A stretch of DNA of 64,000 bases from a virus. This document shows positions 58,131 through 64,000 of the stretch, piece after piece. The translations under genes and the position numbers were made by a program. The DNA is taken from positions 26,527 to 90,526 of IMG/VR virus record IMGVR_UViG_3300005253_000098. One strand, given 5' to 3'. The notes under the pieces are model-generated. The model had not been told where the DNA came from and did not search any database. It was given only the letters and a program-made list of their open reading frames with translations. Position 1 is the first letter of the stretch; each line of letters begins with the position of its first letter.

Positions 58131-58724
58131 ATGCCAGTCGAAATTGAAAAAGCTTCCGAGTTTGAAATATCGGAAAAGAAAATGTTTGGTCAGCGACACT
58201 CTAAGTATCTGAAAGATGGTGATCTAATTCGTCATTTCGTAAATACGAAAGAATATTTGACGGAGAAAGATCTTGCTGAGCTGTTAGGAGTCACTGCCAA
58301 TACAGCGAAAGATCGAGCGAACCCTTTTGCGTCTGATAAGGAGATATATGTGGACATTGGCAAAGAAGTTCAGCCAGTCTCTATCCCTCGACTGTTAGCT
58401 CGTCGGCTCGATAAACCACAAGGTGATGATCAAGATCATTTTATGTTCGCGTTCATCAACCACGATCCAGCGTTCTCTGATCTTCATATACCAGAAGACG
58501 ATCCCGAGTATCCGTTCGATGAAGTGATCGATAAGATAGTTGGGTATCTAAATATGAAAAGATTGTCCCCTTCTGATGTCAGGAAATTGCAAGAAGTTCA
58601 GGAAGAAGACGACGACGATCCAATGAACGCTCCGTCAGCCGAAGAAGATACAGAACCAGAAGAGTCCGGTGAGGCTCTGCCAGCTTCTCAGAAACGAGGT
58701 GCTACCAAACCCCAAAAGAAATAA
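58131..58724 (+). CDS. HTH protein with acidic tail
   Basis: 197 residues. KEYLTEKDLAELLGVTANTA followed by KDRANPF is a helix-turn-helix near residues 38-65. The central domain has YVDIGKEVQPVSIPRLLARR. The C-terminal 50 residues are acidic (EVQEEDDDDPMNAPSAEEDT). Possibly a regulator or replication accessory. Starts with CGATCGCT before the ATG, where no strong SD is seen. Confidence 0.65.
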   Translation: MPVEIEKASEFEISEKKMFGQRHSKYLKDGDLIRHFVNTKEYLTEKDLAELLGVTANTAKDRANPFASDKEIYVDIGKEVQPVSIPRLLARRLDKPQGDDQDHFMFAFINHDPAFSDLHIPEDDPEYPFDEVIDKIVGYLNMKRLSPSDVRKLQEVQEEDDDDPMNAPSAEEDTEPEESGEALPASQKRGATKPQKK

Positions 58725-58750
58725 ATAGTCTTTGATCTCGTAGTGAAAGT

Positions 58751-58990
58751 ATGCCTTCCATTAGTGATTCCGACCGAGAGACCTTAAACTATTGGCAGAA
58801 ATTAATGTGGGTGAATAAGAGTTATTCATTCATCGAGCTGATAGATTTAACAGGTTTCAGCAATTCACATCTCCGTAGAATTGTGGGCGTCGCATGTGGG
58901 AAAGGCATTCTTTGTTCCGATGTCGATCCAGACCACCCAAAGAAAAAGTTATACCGTTTAAGCACGGTAATAATACTCAGTCATAAGTGA
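58751..58990 (+). CDS. Small winged-helix protein
   Basis: 79 residues. YWQKLMWVNKSYSFIELIDL, then TGFSNSHLRRIVGVACGKGI with HLRRIVGVA as recognition helix, wing LYRLSTVIILS. Compact DNA-binding domain. Ends 6 nt before the ATG of the 452-residue protein. Confidence 0.66.
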   Translation: MPSISDSDRETLNYWQKLMWVNKSYSFIELIDLTGFSNSHLRRIVGVACGKGILCSDVDPDHPKKKLYRLSTVIILSHK

Positions 58991-58996
58991 TATACT

Positions 58997-60355
58997 ATGA
59001 GTAAAAAATTAGTAACCAAAAAAGCATCTGTCTTACCAAGTAAGACGGAAGAAATGCTTTCCGAGTTCTCAATCAAGTATGAGATACCTCTCCCTAAGTT
59101 ACAGGAAGCACATAAAAAGATTATGGCTTCCATGAAAAGCAAACGTAACGTCGAGGATAGAGCGATCATCAAATTGCTTGGTCAATTGAGAGAAGGAAAG
59201 CTTGTTGATACCGAGCCAGTAAGCTTCGTCTTATTAGGCTTGACCGGACTGAACGACTCGAAAGATTTTCAAGTCAAGGAAGTAACAAAATGGGTTAAGA
59301 AAGAAGTGCCTAAAGTTGCACAGGATCTCGTGACCAAGGGTTTATTGGGTATCGGATACCCTATCTACAAATCTGCAGCTGGACCCGAAGCCACACTCAA
59401 TGTGGCGACAACAGTCTATCACCCCGACCATAAAGAGCGAGCCATCAAGGAATGTGGAGAATCTAACCTCCTATCAGTCGCAGTAGATGGCTTTGCATCC
59501 CCTGTTCTTGTGTCAGCCATCGATAAACAGGAGACTTTTGCCAAGTCAGGTTCAGAGAACCCGAACTACAATAAGCCTGTGCTCCACAACTATTCTCGTA
59601 GATATATTGGCATCGCAGTTCGCCAACGAGAAGAGCCCGATGCAGAAGGCGGTAGAAGTTTTGTCCCCTCTTTTATAACTAACTATGGGACTCAAGCCAA
59701 GGAATTTTTACCTCTACATAGACACATTGACTACGATGCTAAGGTCACAGATATAACCAATGATCAGAAAGAGGTAGAAATGTATGCTATCTCCGTTCCT
59801 GAATACAGTGAAGCCACTAAAGTATATGAGAAAGGTGAAGCTTCCGAGTATCTTGGTGAGAGTTGGCTCATTAATGACGACGATGATGTAGCAGAAATAC
59901 TATACGTTATTGATAGTTATTATGAGAACGGTAGAGTAGTTGATTACGATAAAATCCAACAGCTCTTCGCCAATCAGAAAGATTGGAAAGCCATGATCAA
60001 AGAGACCATCCCAAGGGTATTCTCTGGTGTATTTACCGTTGCAGGTAGAAGCCAGGGTGCTATCTTTGCTGATACCATAGCTGGTAGCTTGATCGACGCA
60101 GGTAAAGACCCAAAGGATCTTCGCAATGCTCCAAGGTTATCTTTCCAAACATGCTCTAACAATCCCTTAGCTCAAGAGCTAAACACGGGAGATGTTATCA
60201 AGCCGATCTTTTATTTCGATGAAGGAAATAAATACGACTTCGATCTCAGAGTTAGAACACAGGAAAGGGAACCAGTAGTCTATCTATTAGGCTGGAGCTG
60301 GGAACACAAAGCAGGTAGTGAGTCATTCATCCAAGCTGATGAGGTAAGCTCCTAA
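58997..60355 (+). CDS. Large hypothetical protein upstream of the Sak4-like ATPase
   Basis: 452 residues. N-terminal helical part (KTEEMLSEFSIKYEIPLPKL). Then an alpha/beta body with VFSGVFTVAGRSQGAIFADT, LRNAPRLSFQTCSNNPLAQE and an acidic interior loop (INDDDDVAEILYVID). The last 60 residues are a beta sheet (DVIKPIFYFDEGNKYDFDLR). Position beside a RecA-like ATPase and HTH proteins suggests a recombination or replication partner, for example ssDNA annealing/binding, but no OB-fold signature is evident. It could be an unrelated protein family. Confidence 0.68.
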   Translation: MSKKLVTKKASVLPSKTEEMLSEFSIKYEIPLPKLQEAHKKIMASMKSKRNVEDRAIIKLLGQLREGKLVDTEPVSFVLLGLTGLNDSKDFQVKEVTKWVKKEVPKVAQDLVTKGLLGIGYPIYKSAAGPEATLNVATTVYHPDHKERAIKECGESNLLSVAVDGFASPVLVSAIDKQETFAKSGSENPNYNKPVLHNYSRRYIGIAVRQREEPDAEGGRSFVPSFITNYGTQAKEFLPLHRHIDYDAKVTDITNDQKEVEMYAISVPEYSEATKVYEKGEASEYLGESWLINDDDDVAEILYVIDSYYENGRVVDYDKIQQLFANQKDWKAMIKETIPRVFSGVFTVAGRSQGAIFADTIAGSLIDAGKDPKDLRNAPRLSFQTCSNNPLAQELNTGDVIKPIFYFDEGNKYDFDLRVRTQEREPVVYLLGWSWEHKAGSESFIQADEVSS

Positions 60356-60377
60356 ATTTCTCGAGAGTGTGTAATGT

Positions 60378-60836
60378 ATGAGCGAACAATTCAAACTCCA
60401 GGAAATCAAACTCAGTGATGCTGACAAAGCCGTCATTGCTGAAGATAAGATCCCACTCGGAAGAAACATGTTCGAGTTGCTCATGCATTCTCTTAAACTC
60501 CAAATAGATAATGTCCATGGACATACTGACTCTTACATGATCTGGTATGAGGACTGGGAAAAAGGAAACTTAACCAAGCCCGATCCTCCTATTAAAATTG
60601 GTCTAAAAGGTAAAAAGAAAAACATTCAAACCCATCAGCATATATCAGATTCAGATAAGGCAGGTAACACCCCTCATGCTGCATGGCATGTCCTCAATGA
60701 TATTTATATCGCTATTAATGAATTTGAGAGAGCTAAACATGAAGAGAAAACAGGCGAGCCTATGCCTGCACCTGTGGAAAAACCCAAGAAAACTCTGATT
60801 GGATTTAAAATTTCAAAACCTATCCCTAAACGATAG
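60378..60836 (+). CDS. Hypothetical protein in the recombination gene group
   Basis: 152 residues, MSEQFKLQEIKLSDADKAVI..., with LFELLMHSLKLQIDNVHGHT-like helix (residues 34-55). A Lys-rich loop (GLKGKKKNIQTHQHIS) and Pro/Lys-rich C-terminus (PMPAPVEKPKKTLIGF) follow. Lies four nt before the ATPase gene, so co-transcribed. Function unknown. Confidence 0.65.
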   Translation: MSEQFKLQEIKLSDADKAVIAEDKIPLGRNMFELLMHSLKLQIDNVHGHTDSYMIWYEDWEKGNLTKPDPPIKIGLKGKKKNIQTHQHISDSDKAGNTPHAAWHVLNDIYIAINEFERAKHEEKTGEPMPAPVEKPKKTLIGFKISKPIPKR

Positions 60837-60839
60837 GAA

Positions 60840-61880
60840 GTGAACTACTTGAGTAAGAAACTTACCAAAAGAAAAGTGCTCTCTATCCCTAAGAAGAAAC
60901 CCGAGAGCAAAACTGCATCCGCTAATATAGAGACGCCAGCTGAGACATCCTCTGCTAATACGCCTCCAACTTATGAGCAGGTGCAGTCTGGAGCAAATGA
61001 AATGCTTCAGAAGGCAAGCACCCAGATAAAAGGGTTCGTGAAGCCTAAGTTAGCCAAGGATATAGCTCTCAAATGTCTGATCTCTGGACCTCCAGGCTCA
61101 GGTAAATCTATGTTTGGTTATGGTGTCCCTGCCTCTAAACTGGCTCCCATTTATGTCATCAGAACCAAGCCCCTTGATAGAACTATTCAGTTTTATGAGG
61201 AACGAGTAGAAGATGGTGTCATTCAAGTCTTCGAGACCTTCGACGGTTTAGAAGAAGATGAATGGAACATGGAAAGAGTGTCCGCTAATGTCCAGATAGC
61301 TACTCATCGATTAGCCAGGATAGAAGCTGGAACTGTCATCCTTGATGACGTAACCGACCACTACCAGGGCTTACAGTCATGGATGGAAAATCTAACTGAT
61401 GCCAAGCGAACCAAGTATGGAAAAGTTATTCGTATGGAATGGTCACGGATCTACGACCGATTGATTTCTGGTCTGATCCTGGTCTATCGTAAACCTAAGA
61501 TCCCTGTCTTCATTATGAGTCAGATCAAGGACGTCTTTGGAACCGATGCCGAAGTTAAGAAAGAAGAAGGACTAACGACACCACTACATGCCTCTCGTGC
61601 ACCAAAGGAGGTTGACCATCTGATTGATTATAAGATCGAGGTCGCATCGTATTACGATTATGGTCCTGAGATCTCTCAGTATGTGGATATCCCAACTACC
61701 GAGACCAAGGTTAACATAGCCACATTCAGGAAGGTTAGAGGCTGGGTTAATAACCCACGTCGAGATAGGTTCTACGACTTCGTGTATCCCCACCTTAAGA
61801 CCTATATGAATAATAAGGGTGTGAAATTCTATGAGCCCGAGGGTGCAGAGCCCTTCGTGCCAGCTAATAGGTTTGGATAG
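60840..61880 (+). CDS. Sak4/RecA-like AAA ATPase
   Basis: 346 residues from GTG at 60840; TTG at 60849 is possible. Residues 1-75 are a disordered Lys/Pro/Ala tail. LISGPPGSGKSMFGYG at ~80 is Walker A (GPPGSGKS). GTVILDDVTDHYQ is Walker B. PVFIMSQIKDVFG is a sensor-like strand. The AAA_24/Sak4 class promotes single-strand annealing or loads recombinases in many phages. The absence of a polymerase gene here suggests replication functions lie outside the window. Operon partners are the two genes just upstream. Confidence 0.82.
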   Translation: MNYLSKKLTKRKVLSIPKKKPESKTASANIETPAETSSANTPPTYEQVQSGANEMLQKASTQIKGFVKPKLAKDIALKCLISGPPGSGKSMFGYGVPASKLAPIYVIRTKPLDRTIQFYEERVEDGVIQVFETFDGLEEDEWNMERVSANVQIATHRLARIEAGTVILDDVTDHYQGLQSWMENLTDAKRTKYGKVIRMEWSRIYDRLISGLILVYRKPKIPVFIMSQIKDVFGTDAEVKKEEGLTTPLHASRAPKEVDHLIDYKIEVASYYDYGPEISQYVDIPTTETKVNIATFRKVRGWVNNPRRDRFYDFVYPHLKTYMNNKGVKFYEPEGAEPFVPANRFG

Positions 61881-62048
61881 ATGACTGAGAGTTTCTGTGA
61901 CGAACCTAACTGTTTGAGCAAAGGCATTGACGAGTGTAACGACTGTAGAGATCAAAAGATCTATTGCGGAAAGCATTCTAAGGAACATGCCTCTGCATAC
62001 ACTCATATTATGATCAAATGGGTAGGTTTTCCACCGAAGCTTGTTTAG
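61881..62048 (+). CDS. AN1-like zinc-finger protein
   Basis: 55 residues directly after the ATPase stop. FCDEPNCLSKGIDECNDCRD, then KIYCGKHSKEHASAYTH: C-x4-C-x7-CxxC-x6-C-x2-H-x3-H, the ligand order of AN1/B-box fingers. Ends KWVGFPPKLV. Resembles 43619-43906 and 49131-49349. Confidence 0.7.
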   Translation: MTESFCDEPNCLSKGIDECNDCRDQKIYCGKHSKEHASAYTHIMIKWVGFPPKLV

Positions 62049-62085
62049 TAACATATTTAAACTCTATCCTTTCTATATCTTTTTC

Positions 62086-62241
62086 ATGCCAACTCTTAAT
62101 GCAAGGCTGGCTAAAACCTATAGGAAAGGCGGTGAATCTCAAAGCGACTGCGTATCAAGGAAGATTTCAATCCTTAAAGGCGAACATCCCGACTGGGCAC
62201 ATAAACGAATCGTTGGTGCGGCTCAAGGGATGTGTAAATAA
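62086..62241 (+). CDS. Small phage-type protein (SRKI...GEHPDW)
   Basis: 51 residues from the ATG at 62086 (MPTLNARLAKTYRKGGESQS). The plan DCVSRKISILKGEHPDWAHK followed by an AAQGMC end is shared by many small phage proteins of unknown role. It has its own ACATATTTAAACT promoter box at ~62051. A 180-nt gap with a tRNA-like gene follows. Confidence 0.62.
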   Translation: MPTLNARLAKTYRKGGESQSDCVSRKISILKGEHPDWAHKRIVGAAQGMCK

Positions 62242-62310
62242 ATGTAAACATTTGTTTTATCTCATGGGAGGAGGTTTTTGTAGTGATTTTCCCTCCTCCA
62301 AATTACCCAT

Positions 62311-62400
62311 GCCGGGATGGTATAGTCAGGGCTCACGCTCTGGTGGCTATTGCACTCTACTGAAAATAGAGAGACGTTGGTTCAAATCCAGCTCCGCGGC
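62311..62400 (+). tRNA. tRNA-Phe (GAA)-like gene with a hairpin in the D-arm
   Basis: Anticodon arm CTCTA-CTGAAAA-TAGAG (62354-62370) has 5 bp, a 7-nt loop, T33 and anticodon GAA. The T-arm GTTGG-TTCAAAT-CCAGC follows, with an acceptor end that pairs GCCGGGA at 62311-62317 except for one extra base. The element is 90 nt. The D region carries an extra CAGGGC-TCAC-GCTCTG hairpin of 16 nt; without it the total is 74 nt and an ATAG...CTAT D-stem appears. A noncanonical intron or a degraded tRNA are the alternatives. Confidence 0.6.
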
Positions 62401-62422
62401 GCTCTTTTCTAAAGTGATAATT

Positions 62423-62761
62423 ATGGTCGTAAGATTATTTAAAACCTCCGGAGAGATTATCCATCTTGAACGGAGGAACTATAAGTTAGCCGAGATGAAA
62501 GAACTACTTGAAATTAAGAACCTCGGTTACTATTTGATTGGTCGCAAAGACCCATGGCTCTACGTCTATTGTGACGATGATGGCTTAGCTAATGACCTCC
62601 CATTAAACACTGCCATTATGCAGTATCTATGGAGTAAAAGAAAATTCTGGTATCCTAACCCCATGGTTGGTAACTTTATTCTCTATGAGGATCAGACAGA
62701 ACTCCTTATCCACGATGGGCAGATCGATCCTGATACCGGTGAAAGAATAGAAGATGAGTAA
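62423..62761 (+). CDS. DUF3846-like protein
   Basis: 112 residues from the ATG at 62423 (MVVRLFKTSGEIIHLERRNY). DGLANDLPLNTAIMQYLWSK and NPMVGNFILYED match the 'G...LP.N..A......I.G..I' core of DUF3846, a small domain common in phages and mobile elements. The true start is set by the tRNA-like gene, which lies just before it. Function of the family is not established. Confidence 0.66.
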   Translation: MVVRLFKTSGEIIHLERRNYKLAEMKELLEIKNLGYYLIGRKDPWLYVYCDDDGLANDLPLNTAIMQYLWSKRKFWYPNPMVGNFILYEDQTELLIHDGQIDPDTGERIEDE

Positions 62762-63245
62762 TATGTCAGAACAAGAACAAGAGACTGTGAAGAAGAAGAA
62801 AAAGCTCACGCCTGAGCAGAAAAAGGAAAGAAATATGCGAAGAAAACTCATGCGTAAAGCAGCCAAACGGTATACTGTAAAGATCGATCCGAAACTTCTG
62901 AATGAGATATTTAGAGATGCATGGATTAACCCAGATGAGATGAAGATTGTCCAATGGGAACGATTGATCTTTAATCTATTAGTCAAGGCTAAGAGGAATA
63001 CTCCTCATCGCCCCGGCGATCAGAGATGTAAGTATGCCAGAACGAAAGAGGCTTTTGACTTAGCTTACCGAATAAAGATACATTTTGAGAGTAAGTATAT
63101 GTTCAGGATCTCTGGGTTATCCGACTATGATCGCTATGATTCATGGATGGAACGCTTTTTCATGTTGTTATATACCCAGTATAATCGAGATGTAACTGCC
63201 TCGAAGAAAGGATGGTTTATTCTGGAGAAGAAATGGAAACCATGA
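62754..63245 (+). CDS. Basic helical protein
   Basis: 163 residues. Starts MSNMSEQEQETVKKKKKLTP, and an internal ATG at 62763 is an alternative. Lys/Arg-rich N-terminal helix (KERNMRRKLMRKAAKRYTVK). The rest is helical with LLVKAKRNTPHRPGDQRCKY. Possibly nucleic-acid binding. The first ATG overlaps the previous stop. Confidence 0.65.
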   Translation: MSNMSEQEQETVKKKKKLTPEQKKERNMRRKLMRKAAKRYTVKIDPKLLNEIFRDAWINPDEMKIVQWERLIFNLLVKAKRNTPHRPGDQRCKYARTKEAFDLAYRIKIHFESKYMFRISGLSDYDRYDSWMERFFMLLYTQYNRDVTASKKGWFILEKKWKP

Positions 63246-63559
63246 CGGTAGACAGGAGATACGACTGCCCAAAATGTGGGAAGATAGATATCGGAGCCAA
63301 ATCTACATGGTTTGTGCTCAAAAAAATTATTGGACACCTTGAGAAACACGTTAAGGAAGACTCTCGTCCACTGGTTTACGAGCACGAGATGGAAGCCTAC
63401 AATCAGGTTCTCAAGCTGACTGAAGAGAAGATCGATGCCTCTATCGGGCTCAATAAAGAGAATAGTTTTTCTGATACTATGAAGTCAGCACTGCGTGATC
63501 TCGATGCTGAATTAAAAATCTACCCCGAAAAGAAAGAGAAGGATGAAGAACATGAGTGA
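63233..63559 (+). CDS. C2H2-type zinc-finger protein
   Basis: 108 residues from the ATG at 63233 (METMTVDRRYDCPKC). YDCPKCGKIDIG, then KKIIGHLEKHVKEDSRP give CxxC-x19-H-x3-H, a C2H2-like finger. A long helical tail follows. Overlaps the genes on both sides. Confidence 0.66.
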   Translation: METMTVDRRYDCPKCGKIDIGAKSTWFVLKKIIGHLEKHVKEDSRPLVYEHEMEAYNQVLKLTEEKIDASIGLNKENSFSDTMKSALRDLDAELKIYPEKKEKDEEHE

Positions 63560-63776
63560 AGAAGAAGAATTTATTGTATGCTGTGAGCGAATGAAAGACT
63601 GTAAGGACAGGGAAGACCCCGAGGATTCTTGTTGTGTCTGCTCAGACAATTTCCAACTACCAGGTGAAGCTAATCGTATGTGTCCCGAGTGTTCAGTCGA
63701 TTACATCTCAGGGATGGCAGACCAGGCTCATGATGCTTACAAAGATAGGATATTAAGAAATGGTCTTAACACTTAA
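63552..63776 (+). CDS. Zinc-binding protein with CxxC pairs
   Basis: 74 residues from the ATG at 63552 (MSEEEEFIVCCERMKDCKDR). EDSCCVCSDNFQLPGEANRM and CPECSVDYISG: several CxxC and CC pairs, as in a compact double-zinc site. Helical end. Unknown function. Confidence 0.68.
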   Translation: MSEEEEFIVCCERMKDCKDREDPEDSCCVCSDNFQLPGEANRMCPECSVDYISGMADQAHDAYKDRILRNGLNT

Positions 63777-63811
63777 ATAGCCTGTATTATCATTTGTTAC
63801 TGTGATCTACT

Positions 63812-64000
63812 ATGACCGATATAAATGAATACGATGACTATGTTCATCGTTTAGGAAAATTGGTGCCCGTCTATGTAATCGCACTGATTTTCGCAGTTGA
63901 ACCACTCCTGTATATCTTTCAGGGGGATGAGACCAAAGTCTTAGTGACTCTTCTACTCTTAGTGGTAGTTGTAGTATTGATATGGAATACCGAAGTGCGT
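63812..64000 (+). CDS. Membrane protein (truncated at the window end)
   Basis: Begins at the ATG 63812 and runs off the window (at least 63 residues). MTDINEYDDYVHRLGKLVPV then VIALIFAVEPLLYIFQG and VLVTLLLLVVVVVLIWNTEV are two hydrophobic segments. A CCTGTATTATCATTTG spacer precedes it. Function not determinable. Confidence 0.6.
   Translation, partial: MTDINEYDDYVHRLGKLVPVYVIALIFAVEPLLYIFQGDETKVLVTLLLLVVVVVLIWNTEVR

Noticed and set aside
62018-62422. Long N-terminal extension of the DUF3846-like protein
   Set aside because: It would run through the zinc gene, the small protein at 62086 and the tRNA-like gene. The ATG at 62423 is preferred.

Overview
The window looks like part of the genome of a tailed archaeal virus or provirus (HK97-fold capsid, Caudoviricetes type). 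The case for a virus is a complete head-tail morphogenesis block: terminase, portal, prohead protease/scaffold, major capsid protein, connectors, tail tube protein, tape measure and baseplate hub. The case for an archaeal host is indirect. There are TATA-box-like stretches about 25-50 nt before transcription-unit starts, GGTGAT/GGAGGTG ribosome binding sites, many small zinc-binding proteins, co-directional genes joined by ATGA/TTGA overlaps, and two tRNA-like loci with enlarged interiors. The DNA is AT-rich. The host cannot be named from the sequence alone; an Asgard archaeon or a methanogen would both fit.

Left arm, 1-28.1 kb, almost entirely minus strand. Read from 28 kb leftwards it runs: small terminase, a low-molecular-weight tyrosine phosphatase-like protein, large terminase, portal, protease/scaffold, head protein, major capsid protein, two membrane proteins, connector/neck proteins, an abundant-looking structural protein with its own promoter, a protein with 27 copies of a 14-residue repeat fused to a tail-terminator-like domain, tail tube protein, two tail-assembly-chaperone-like ORFs, a 1247-residue tape measure, baseplate hub, and tail-tip proteins. 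Three insertions are unusual: a plus-strand GT2-TPR glycosyltransferase, a YkgJ-like cysteine-rich protein, and a radical SAM/SPASM enzyme just before the tail-tip gene that is cut by the window start.

Right arm, 28.1-64 kb, entirely plus strand. About 95 mostly small genes are packed end to end. At least two dozen carry CxxC zinc-knuckle, zinc-ribbon, AN1/B-box-like or C2H2 motifs, and several fall into local paralog families. Recognisable or suggestive members are winged-helix/HTH proteins (39.9, 56.1, 57.5, 58.1, 58.7 kb), a possible ubiquitin-like beta-grasp protein (50.8 kb), a Rossmann/methyltransferase-like protein (54.7 kb), a Sak4/RecA-like ATPase (60.8 kb) and a DUF3846-like protein (62.4 kb). 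No DNA polymerase, integrase or CRISPR array was seen.

The strongest unexplained signal is a polar sequence bias. The pentamer CGAGT and the wider CGAG family are strongly over-represented from about 33.85 to 46 kb, and their strand flips at about 35.03-35.09 kb: ACTCG on the top strand to the left, CGAGT to the right. The flip point is an AT-rich promoter region, and the bias fades with distance. It crosses coding frames and noncoding DNA, so codon choice does not explain it; an origin of replication or a polar recombination/packaging signal would.
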